A stretch of DNA of 64,000 nucleotides, taken from the NCBI GenBank assembly GCA_029962745.1, contig CM057154.1, positions 27,634,269 to 27,698,268 on the forward strand, given 5' to 3'. The DNA is from Echinometra lucunter (Eukaryota > Echinodermata > Echinoidea > Camarodonta > Echinometridae). Made by a program: the position numbers and the translations under genes. Below, piece by piece: positions 35,138 through 47,100 of this stretch (position 1 is its first letter; each line of letters starts with the position of its first letter). The notes beneath the pieces were generated by a model that made no database searches, was not told where the DNA came from, and saw only the letters and a list, made by a program, of their open reading frames with translations.

Positions 35138-38100
35138 GAATAATGTTAAAGTAATAATGACAACAAAGATAACAAAGTAATAACGATAATAAGGATAATA
35201 CTAATAATGATGATGAAAAATTACCGTAGATTAATGTAATGCTTCTAAGAACGGTGGTGGTAATTGTAGAAAACCCTCAAAATCAGATATAAGATGAATT
35301 GAAATCCAATAAATTAAATTGTAACTACTCGCGATGTACCAGATACAAGCAATAGTGTCTCCACACTAACATAGGGTTACGAAGTCAATGGCCAAAATTT
35401 GTATAGGCTCGTCGGCCAAGCTGACTAAGAATGATCAGTTTCAATTTCTCTACGACTTCTATTACCTTTTGAAAATCATTTTCTCTTGCTGTTACCATCT
35501 TTCTGATGGGATGTATAAATCAGAAGTATTCGCTCCAATGGATATGTGACACAGTTAAGGTAGCAAGGAAAGGGCATATTTTCGAGCCGAACCTAATTCC
35601 GTTTTGACAGCACATGTACTGGGTGCTTTACTATGGACTCAGACAATTCCATGGGCGGACTACCAGCCCCCCCCCCCCCCCCCCCCCGTTCTGACACTTG
35701 CAAGGAACACGTAGTGGTGCGTAAGTACACATGGACAGAAAATATGTCGATGGATTTCACATATTTCTAAAATTATTATACCTGTTTGACAGAACTCGCC
35801 AGTAAAACCCGACGGACAGTCACAGGAGTAAGGTCGATCCGAATCCAAAGAGGGATTACAAGTTCCTCCATTCTGACACGGACTATCAGTACAAGGATTG
35901 GTACCTAGAAGTCACATGAACGAAGCAGAGAGAGAAAGAAAGAGAAGTAGAAATCATACACAATGGGGGAAAATTTGCGGGTCTGATCAATGACGTCAGC
36001 GACAAAGGTTAATCATGCAATCTTCTTGGAGTGGAGAAAGGTTCAAGGGGATATTTCTCGAAATGATAAAGGGAAGAATTATATCCCTACCGATTAAAAA
36101 ACATGAAGACAGTGTTACAGAATATAAGCAAATCAAGTGTAATTTCAAGCTTCTCATCTCTTAATAGGGAAAAATGTGAACCAACCTGGGTCAATCTGAG
36201 AGCGCTTACTCTTCCAGTTCATTACTAAGCCATATGAAATATACAGATTTCATACCAAAGTGATGAAAGCGAACTTTCTGCTTAAAGGTAATAAAGCTGT
36301 TTTACTATCAATTTCAATTTAATTTTTTTTTCAAAAACCAATAAAAACATGTGAATAGAATATACACAAGTCTAAAGTGTACAGAGTGTAAAATTGCAAG
36401 AAAGAAAGCAAGAAAGAAAAGCTACTGATTATATTTAAAGTACCTTTACATACAGGTTTATACATATAACATTATGATACATTTTTACTTTACTTTCACT
36501 TACTTGTATCTCTTTTTTTCTGTTAATTACACCATTTTGTTTATAAAAAAAACCATTTTCAATGATTTTATCTTTTGATTTTATTATATATCAAATTGTC
36601 TTCATATATCTAATTTTGGGGGAAAAAAGAGAAAGGAAAATGGATTTAAACTTTTGTTAACCTCTATCACCAACAGCTAGAAATACTATTATTTATGTTT
36701 TGCTTTGTTTCTGTTTAATTTCTTTTTGTTTATAAACTTAACTTTATCCACTTTATGTTGATTTATGATTATGTTCATGTTTATGTTTATGTCTAAACAG
36801 AATATTGATGTATATCAATGATGTTCAATAATTACAATTATATCAATTCATTTCATATACATAGGATAATTGATTATGTAGCTAACAGAAATATTAAAGG
36901 ATATAAACATTGTGTTCGACAATAATCGCGAACAGTGCGGAATTAAATGACAAGCAAACCTGTTTCACATAGCTCGCCTGTATACCCAGCTGGACAGTTA
37001 CAGGTGTATGGAAGGCTTGAACTCTGTAATGAATTACAAGTTCCACCGTTCTGACACTGGTTACTGGCACACGGATTAGTAACTGGAAATGAAAAGTAAA
37101 CGGGAAGAGTTTACATGAACGAAATTTTCTCTCACAAATTATATAAGTAATCATTGCCAAGGACTAATCTTGCCGATTTGAAAACGCTGAATCTTGAACC
37201 AAAGCAAAAACAGTGACTGGATAGGCTTTTGCAAAGTGTTTAAAGTAAAAACAAAATCCTGATACTGTCAGTATTGAGAAATAGTTTCTGGAAAAAAAAA
37301 CAATATGTAGAACAAATTTTATGAAATAATTTTTTATGTAAAACTTGATTTCACCTAATTTCATTTTTGTAGACAAATTATCTTCCCTCCGGATAAATCC
37401 GCTTATGGAAACGTATGCATCATTTATAAAGAATGTAAAACAATTAAACGAGTTATTCATAGTCTGAATCATAAATATTTTCCAAAATAGATAACATACT
37501 TTAAACCAACATCAACATCTAGAATATATATAAGGCATAACATACCATTAGAAAAATGGTTTTATCACTAGGAAAAATGTTTTGTGACTCTCCAACATCG
37601 AAAAGCCAGTATTTTCCCGGTACACTGTATCTTTCTTTTCTAAGATGGAAGATACAAAGGAATGTTGTGGTATTCCAACTACTACATAAAAAATATAAGA
37701 GCAAATAAAAAAAAACCGTTTGGCAGTACTGGCCACTGAACCCAGATGGACAAACACAGAAATATGGAGGGCTTGAGCCGGGGAAAGGACTGCAAGCTCC
37801 ACCATTTTGACACTGGTTATCAGCACAAGGATCCGAAGCTGCTAATAAATAAAGTACATTAAATGAATACGAGAACTTCTATGATCAGATAGCTAACTTG
37901 TGTAAAAACTGGGGTCTTTATTTTCAACCTGTCTTCCCTCCAACATTTGCATATAGTGTTCGTAGGTGATCATGAATACTAAACTATTGTAATTTAAGTT
38001 TCTCTCGATCCATCGAAGTCTGTTGAACAATGATAATTCACTCATGATATTCCAGTGGAGCAGATATGACTTTTAGTTATCAATGTTCTTTTACAAAATG

Positions 38101-41100
38101 TTTAAATGGCAAAGAATGTCAAGAAAATTGTATTAAATTTCATCAACCAGTACTCTGAACTCTGATCTTACTTGCTCTGCCGACTGCTTGAAGTCCAGTC
38201 TAGAGATCTACCAGTTCTGATTACTAAATGATTGAATTACATGTGATTCAAATACCACTACATACATTGCAAAACAAAATGTGGAGCTGTGATTATTCTC
38301 CAATTCTGACCTGTCTGACAACGCTCGCCTGTATACCCAACTGGACAATTACAAGTATAGGGAAGGCTTGGTCCTGGAGAAGGGTTACAAGTTCCTCCGT
38401 TTTGACACGGGCTATTAGCACATGGATCTGTTCCTGTAGGTGAATGAATTAATGATTTATAAGCAACCGAAAAAAATACCTCTTATGAAATACAGTGAAT
38501 CATAATTCTTATTGTGCCTTAAATTTGTAGATCTGTTACTTTCAATCGAAAGGAATTGTACACTATTAAGGCTCTCCCTTGAAAGTCAGAGTGTGTGCTA
38601 TATTTTTCAAACCGCGTTAAAGTGCGTGCCGTCAAGATGAATGAAAAATTAGAATCGGTAAAATCAAACCTGCTTGGCGGTACTGGCAACTTCATCCAGA
38701 ATGACAAATGCAGAAGTATCTGTGAAGCATTTAAACTACAACAATTATTCAATTCAAAACTTCAAGTTGAGCAGATAAAGCAAAAACGGACCTGTCAGAC
38801 AGTATTGGCCACTAAACCCAGACGGACATTTGCAAAAGTAAGGAGGGCTGGAACCGGGGAAAGGACTGCAAGCTCCCCCGTTCTGGCACTGGTTATTAGC
38901 ACACAGATCCAGAACTGCAAATGGATTTTAAAAGCAAAGTAAACGTCAAAACAATTGAAAGCAGATGGGGTTTAAAAAGTGACGTTTTCAACTACAAAAG
39001 ATCTTGCATTTTACTTACAGGATAGATTTGCAGAGCATGAATGTTATCTCTGGAATAGCGACTTTTCCTTACTGCTGCAAAACGCTTCACAACCTCACTA
39101 TATGATCTCACAAGAATATTATTCCACAACCTCCAATGTTCCCTATCAAATCAATTGACTACATTGACCAGGTTGACGATAAAGTTGAATATTTTCTTTC
39201 AAATCTAATTTTAATCATGCCATTCCAGTGCGTTTGAAATTCGACGTTTTTAAGTATCTGGAAGAGTAAAAAGAAACAAAGATCAAATATGAAAATCGTA
39301 CCTGTCTGACAGAGCTCGCCAGTATGTGTGACTGGACAGTTACAAGTGTAGGCATTGGTTGACCCTGGTGAAGGATTACAAGTTCCTCCGTTTTGACACG
39401 GGCTATTAGCACATGGATCTATTCCTGTAGGTAATTGAATTCATGATTTATCAGCAACCACAGAGAGATATTTCTTATACAATGAATCATAATTCTTGTT
39501 GTGCCTGAAATTCGTAAATATACTTCGTTCATTCAGGAATTTTACATTATTACGGGTATCCTTTAAGATAATGTTCCAAACTGAAATAAACTGCATGCCG
39601 TCAAGAGGAATACATAATAAGAATCTGTAAACCCAAACCTGCTTCACAGTACTGGCCACTGAATCCAGATGGACAAATGCAGAAGTATGGAGGGATCGAA
39701 CCAGGGAAAGGACTGCAAGCTCCACCATTCTGACACTGGTTATTAGCGCAAGGATCCGAAGCTGCTGTTGCATAATCAGATAATGTACACAAACTGAATA
39801 AGAGAACAACTATAGACATAGGCTCACTAGTCTAGTGAAGAAAAAAAAACTGGAGTCTTTACGTTTAACCGTTTTCCCCATTAATATTCGCAGTTTGGAT
39901 TCGAAAGTGATCATCAACAATAACCTATGCATGATGTAATTGTATCTTCACTGTTCTCTGAATCATTTAGGCCTTAACAACAAGAATTCACCAAAAAACT
40001 TCATGCTGAGCTGATAAAGCAAAAACGGACCTGTTTGACAATATCGGCCGCTAAATCCAGATGGACAGTTGCAAAAGTATGGAGGGCTGGAACCGGGGAA
40101 AGGACTGCATGCTCCTCCGTTCTGACACTGGTTACTAGCACACAGATCCAGAGCTGCAAATGTATTTTAAAAGCAAAGTAAACCTCAGAGCAGATGGGGT
40201 TTAAAAAGTGACGTTTCCAACTACAAAAGATCTTGCATTTTACTTACAGGATAGATTTGCAGAGCATGAATGTTATCTCTGGAATAGCGACTTTTCCTTA
40301 CTTCTGCAAAACGCTTCACAACCTCACTATATGATCTCACAAGAATATTATTCCACAGCCTTCAATGTTCCCTATCAAATCAATTGACTACATTGACCAG
40401 GTTGATGATAAAGTTGAATATTTTCTTTCAAATCTAATTTTAATCATGCCATTCCAGTGCGTTTGAAATTCGACGTTTTTAAGTATCTGGAAGAGTAAAA
40501 AGAAACAAAGATCAAATATGAAAATCGTACCTGTCTGACAGAGCTCGCCAGTATGCGTGACTGGACAGTTACAAGTGTAGGCATTGGTTGACCCTGGTGA
40601 AGGATTACAAGTTCCTCCGTTTTGACACGGGCTATTAGCACATGGATCTATTCCTGTGGGTAATTGAATTCATGATTTATCAGCAACCACAGAGAGATAT
40701 TTCTTTTGCAATGAATCATAATTCTTGTTGTGCCTGAATTTCGTAAATCTACTTTCGTTCATTCAGGAATTTTACATTATTAAGGGTATCCTTTAAGATA
40801 ATGTTCCAAAGTGAAATAAACTGCATGCCGTCAAGAGGAATGCATAATTAGAATCTGTAAACCCAAACCTGCTTCACAGTACTGGCCACTGAATCCAGAT
40901 GGACAAATGCAGAAGTATGGAGGGCTCGAACCAGGGAAAGGACTGCAAGCTCCACCATTCTGACACTGGTTATTAGCGCAAGGATCCGAAGCTGCTGTTG
41001 CATAATCAGATAATGACACAAATTGAATAAGAGAACAACTATAGACATAGGCTCACTAGTCTAGTGGAAAAACAAACTGGAGTCTTTACGTTTAGCCGTT

Positions 41101-43287
41101 TTCCCCATTAATATTCGCAGTTTGGGTTCAAAAGTGATCATCAATAATAACCTATGCATGATGTAATTGTATCTTCACTGTTTTCTGAATCATTTAGGCC
41201 TTAACAACAAGAATTCACTTAAAAATTCCATGCTGAGCTGATAAAGCAAAAACGGACCTGTTTGACAATATTGGCCGCTAAATCCAGATGGACATTTGCA
41301 AAAGTATGGAGGGCTGGAACCGGGGAAAGGACTGCATGCTCCTCCGTTCTGACACTGGTTACTAGCACACAGATCCAGAGCTGCAAATGTATTTTAAAAG
41401 CAAAGTAAAAGAGCACTCATATTCTTTTCGGTACACAACGAATTTTCCTTGCTGTTACAAAACGCTTCACAATCTCTTCCCTCAACTATATAATCTCCCA
41501 AGTATATCTTTTAACATTGATCACTTCTGCCAATACAACATTCAGTGTTCTCTATCAAATCAGCTGATGGCATGGACGGTAAAGTATAATGTTCTTTCAG
41601 ATTTGCATTGAATCATGCCATTCAAGTGCATTACAGAATTTCAACATTTTTGAATGCCATACAAGAGTAGGCTAATAAAAGAATCGAAGATTCATACATG
41701 AAAATCGTATCTGCCTGACAGAGCTCGCCAGTATACCCAACTGGACTGTGGCCAGCGTCCAGAATGAAATTATGCTAGAGAGGACCGCAAAATTATGCTA
41801 AAATTATGCTAAATGAAATAACAAAATTATGCTAAATGAAACAACAACATGGAGCAGCAAAAAATATTAAATTATGCAAAAAATTATGCCGAAATAGGTG
41901 AGATGACTAAAAAAATACAAAAACAAAGGTCCTCAAAATTTTTGCAGTTATAGATGATTTTTTAAAAAATCAAATCAAATCAAATAAATAAATAAATAAA
42001 ATAATAAAAACTATAAAAAATAAAAAAATTAAAATCTCCCCCAGCAATGGCGTACCGTGGGTCAATGCATTTTGGGGGGGGAGGGGCACCAAGCATGGCT
42101 GTACGCAGAAATTTTTTTTTTTTGGGGGGGGGGCAAGGCGCATTAAATTTTTGAAGAAATATGAAAGTGAGAGAGCGAAGCGACAGCTGGTCATGAGGGC
42201 GCTTTTACATTTTAAAAATTGAAATTGAAGGATCTGGTACACACTTTTGGTGGATTTTTGGACAATTTTCAGTAAGAAAAATGTATTCAAAATTTCTGAG
42301 GGGTATCCTCCACCCTGCCCCCTGCCCCCTGCCCCCTGCCCCCTGCTGCGTATTTGTATAGCCATTGCACCGAGTGGATAAGTTTGTGCGGGTGTATGTG
42401 GATCATGTTAACAATAACATGTCGTAGAGGTGCCGTAGTGGAGTGGTTTAAGGCGCTTGACTGGAGACGCGAAGGTCCGGGGTTCGATCCTAGGCACGGC
42501 ACTTATGCCCTTAAGCAAGGCATTTTATCTACATTGCTTTTTTTATCGTTTATCAAATAAAGTGATGTGCTATGTGCATATTGATACCAACGTGTGCATG
42601 TGTTTTTTGAAATAAAATATTAAAAAACACTGTAACGACAGTAATCTCGAAGAAAAGTGTTTTATGGACTTGAAGCGTTCTATATTTTGGGAAAATGATG
42701 CATCTTGCTATAGATACCAACCTGTTTTTAAATTTTGCGAGCGAGCGAAGGGAGCAAGCCGAAAATTACAACTTTATTTGTAATAAAAGATATGTAATTA
42801 TATCATCAAAATACACTTTCGGACCACTATAGGGCTTAATGATATTTCAACTACATATCTAATCACCTCACTGCCAATGACCTATTTCAGCACGTCCCTG
42901 GTCTATTGTTTTCTGTCGGAAACCACCATGTCTCTAACTATTACGACCGAGCGAAGCGAGCGAGGAAACACACACCAACCCTTCAGTAAATTACATTGTG
43001 AGCATATGAAACATCGAATTATTTATTTGATCATCTGTCACCCAATTTGTTTGCTTTAAAAAACCATTAAACAATTATATAACGAGCGAGCGCAGCGAGC
43101 GTTGAAAAATATACTCCTTTTTCATTGTAGAAATGATACTTCGTCACCGAAATATAAATATCTAAATAATCAATTCGATCCCCTGTGTGCTGAATATGAA
43201 TCCGTTTTGTTACCTCGCTCACCTTCCAAAACCATTCTGTTTTTATAAGCGACCGAAGTAGACGACGCCCACTCCTCCTTAAATACA

Positions 43288-43348
<61 letters not shown>

Positions 43349-44072
43349 CACATATATGTATGAGAATAATAGCGTAGCATGAATCTTCAACAAATCTTCA
43401 ACCCTCACTAATTAATTCCTTTGTTGGTGGCAGATGAGTTTCGAACAATGACCTGCCGCACACCTCAACTGGATCTGAGTGAATGCTTTAGGATACATGT
43501 ATATGTTGGAATTCTATTCCCGGCGGAGACATTTTTTCAACCTTTGCAAAATTTCCAAAATGGTAGGACAGCTCTGAGAAACTTTGATTCATGCTACGCT
43601 ATTATTCTCTCAACTGTCTCACATGTATTTATTTCCATGAGAGTTGCCAAAGCTGTTGTATATGTTACCTGATCACAAAATGCTAATTATTCCAACATAT
43701 ACATGTATCCCAAAGCATTCGCTCGGATCCAGCTGAGGTATGCGGCAGGTCATTGTTCGAAACTCATCTGCCACCAACAAAGGAATTAATTAGCGAAGGT
43801 TGAAGATTTGTCAGTCTGTCGGTTAAGCGAATTTGGAGTCGCCGAAACCACTGGCCCGTCTCCGTGGTCTAGTGGTTAAGGCATTGGCGTTCATAGCCAA
43901 AGGCCCGGGTTCGATTCCCGGCGGAGACATTTTTTCAACCTTTGCAAAATTTCCAAAATGGTAGGACAGCTCTGGGGAACTTTGATTCATGCTACGCTAT
44001 TATTTTCTCAATTGTCTAACATGTATTTATTTCCATGAGAGTTGCCAAAGCTGTTGTATATGTTACCTGATC

Positions 44073-44146
<74 letters not shown>

Positions 44147-47100
44147 ATAGTATACAAATAATGAATGTTTATGAGTGCAATGGACAGAATATTTCATGAG
44201 GTGAAAGATGAAATGATCCATTCAACGAGGCTGCGCCTCGTTGAATGGATCAATAATTTCATCTTTCATGAAATATTCTGTCCATTGCACGAATGAAAAA
44301 AACATTCATTATTTGTTTTAGATGACACCTAAAAATAGATCAAATCGCAATAAATCAATAGCGCTATATACGCTAGCGCGCTGTTCACTGCAAACGCAAG
44401 CGTTTTACGTACATAGTGTGCCGGGCTCTCGGCGTTCGTGCAATGGAGCAAATCGTATGGATCCAAGATTGCACGGTAAATGGAGCCAATTGCACGAATG
44501 ATGACGTCATAGTGCAATGGGACACATGATCAATATCAAACAACCAATCAAATGACAGGGATCTATTAAGGTGTTATATAATTGTTTATAAACACTTAAA
44601 ATAATATTAGGCTATCTTTTTTGTAGTTTAGTTAAAAGCGTCTAAAAATTCCATGATTGTCTATCATCTGATTTACTAATAACTTTCTTTATAATATCAA
44701 AGGGTGCAACGGTACTTCTTCAGTAATCGACGTTTTTAAAGGATTCTATTGATTCATATGTAAATGATATTTGTAATTATTCCTGTACTTTGTTTTGTCG
44801 TTGTTATATATTTTCATTGAAGATTGTCATTTTAGTTTCTCTACCAATCAGCGCCTCATGGAAGACCACCTTAAATGGTGAAAATGTGCATTGTATAAAT
44901 ATTAGAACTAAATAAATGAATTAATTAATCAATTGATAGATAAATAAATAAACGTATTAACCGTATTTTTTTTTTGGGGGGGGGGGGAACAACAAGTATT
45001 TTTTTTTTGCAGTTTCCTCATAAGGAAATAAACCTACTCTGCAGTTCACAGTTTGTCCCTTCGAATCCACTGGTACAGTTACAGTAGTAAAGTGTAAAAA
45101 TCTGGACACAGGTGCCTTCATTCAGACAAGGGTTGGAAAGACAGGGCTCATCAGGAACTGAAACATTTGGAAAGATTATTGGAGATATGTATTGATAACT
45201 ATTACCGTGAAGAAGGTGGAGGAAGATGAGAAGACGAATACGATGACTAAGAAAGTGCAGAAAGATGAGAAAGAGGCTGAGAACAAGAAGAAGAACAAGA
45301 AGAACAAGAAAAAGAAGAGGAAGAGAAGAAAAAGAAGAAGGAAGAAGGAGAAGAACAAGGAGGCGGAGAAAACGAAGAAAAAGGAGAAGGTAGAAGTAAA
45401 GAAGAAGAAGAAAAAAAAAAGGAGGAGAAAAAGAAGAAGTTGAAGACAAAATAAAAGAAGTAAACCAACTTTAGAAATTCAGGAAAAAAAAAGAAACACT
45501 TCAATCATGATATGAAAATCCTGGAGAGTATCACCTCTTTCAGTTAAGACGATGAAAGAAAATACAAACAAATACCAATTTGATAATAATCCATGTAAAT
45601 TTTGACGCGATAAGCTTACGCATACCTCCCTCATTTTTTATTTAAAAAAAGAGCTTTCATTACTTTCGAAAATTGAAGAAAATATGCAAATGTTACCCCC
45701 CCCCCCCAAAAAAAAAAAAAAAAAAAAAATAATAATAATAATAATAATACCTGTCGTGCTCGTGTGACAGAACTGGCCGGTAAATCCCGACAGACAGACA
45801 CAGAGGTAAGGGGGACTGGAACCCATAGAAGGTTGACAAACACCTCCATTCTCACATTGGTTACCAGCACACGGGTCGAAATCTGATTGGTGTAAGTAGA
45901 AAGTCACCAATTAGACATTTTTTTTTAACAGAGGGAGGAAGAGGGGAGAAGACACGAAATCGTGCCTTCACGTGTACTCATCAGAAAAATTTTGCCTGTA
46001 CGAGTACAGGGATTTTCACCGCCTTCCATGTATTTATGTTATCTATTATTGTTTGAAATGATTGTTAAATCTTGCTTAATCAACGGAAGATAATGTTTAT
46101 TTGAATTTTGAATTTGAACTTTAAGCCTTAAGTCGAGCAATCATTTGACTTGCTTAGGATCATTGATTACCTGTAATCTGCATTCTGACTATTAGACTTG
46201 AGACGTGTGAAACACGTGGAAGTAAATGAGTGACGCTTTGCATCTGACAAAAAGGCAATGCAATGATGAAGTAGAATGCGTTAACTATCACATTGATTAG
46301 CATGTTAATAACAATGCCCATATTCTACAAAAACAAACAAACAAAAACAACAACTACAAAAATCCCTAAGCCTCAAAATGGTTTTCAGCACCTTATGAGG
46401 TCGCATTTTGAAAGAAAAATTAGGACCAATGTGTAGTATTCCAGAGATCATGGAGATAGGGATGTTAAGAGATCTTAGCGACTGTGCCATGTTACTATAA
46501 TAACTGCGATGCGATAAATATCGCAATGTTTGAAAAACTCTCACATGTACAGATATAGTATGAAATAATATCTGTTAGATAAACATTAAACATTATCTGT
46601 TAGATAAACATTAAACATTACTGGCCTTCTGTTAATGACTCAGACCTGGGTTTGTTTCTTTGGATGAGGTTTGAGTTGTTTAGTTTCATGAGGTTGTGAT
46701 GAGAATATAGGATAAAGGAACAGTGATGTGATGTTTCTTTACAACAGAGGCACAATATACCCACCTTGAATGAGCGATGACGTCACGTTTATCCAGAAAA
46801 CGCTGAACTCTCTAACAAAGGTTGCTCTGAGCATAGGAAAACAAAATCGCAACGTGTAAAGATTGAAACGTCGGTTTGGAATTTGCCACGGATATTTAGG
46901 CTTATGATTCAGAGAGTCGATGAAAGCCTATTTGGAATATCTTCATTATGACAGAAACTGCAATTATTAGTGAGCAGTTATGCTCTAACATCCCTTACAT
47001 TCAGAATTTCCGTTGCCTTGTTTTAGGTTTTGTGTTGAGAGACGCACAGGTAAAGAAAAGAGAGGAGAGAGAAAGAAAGGGAAAGAGAGAGAGAGAGAGG

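Larger units (their letters stand above)
39302..41510. repeat. tandem duplication of a three-EGF unit, about 1.23 kb
   Basis: Exon starts repeat at offsets 1229 (39302/40531), 1230 (39639/40869) and 1227 (40031/41258), and the introns match nearly base for base (for example TTGCAGAGCATGAATG and GACATAGGCTCACTAG in both). The likeness is clearest from 39200 to 40500 against 40430 to 41400. Confidence 0.92.

Noticed and set aside
45192..45443. 83-codon Lys/Glu-rich frame
   Set aside because: Translation of the polypurine tract.
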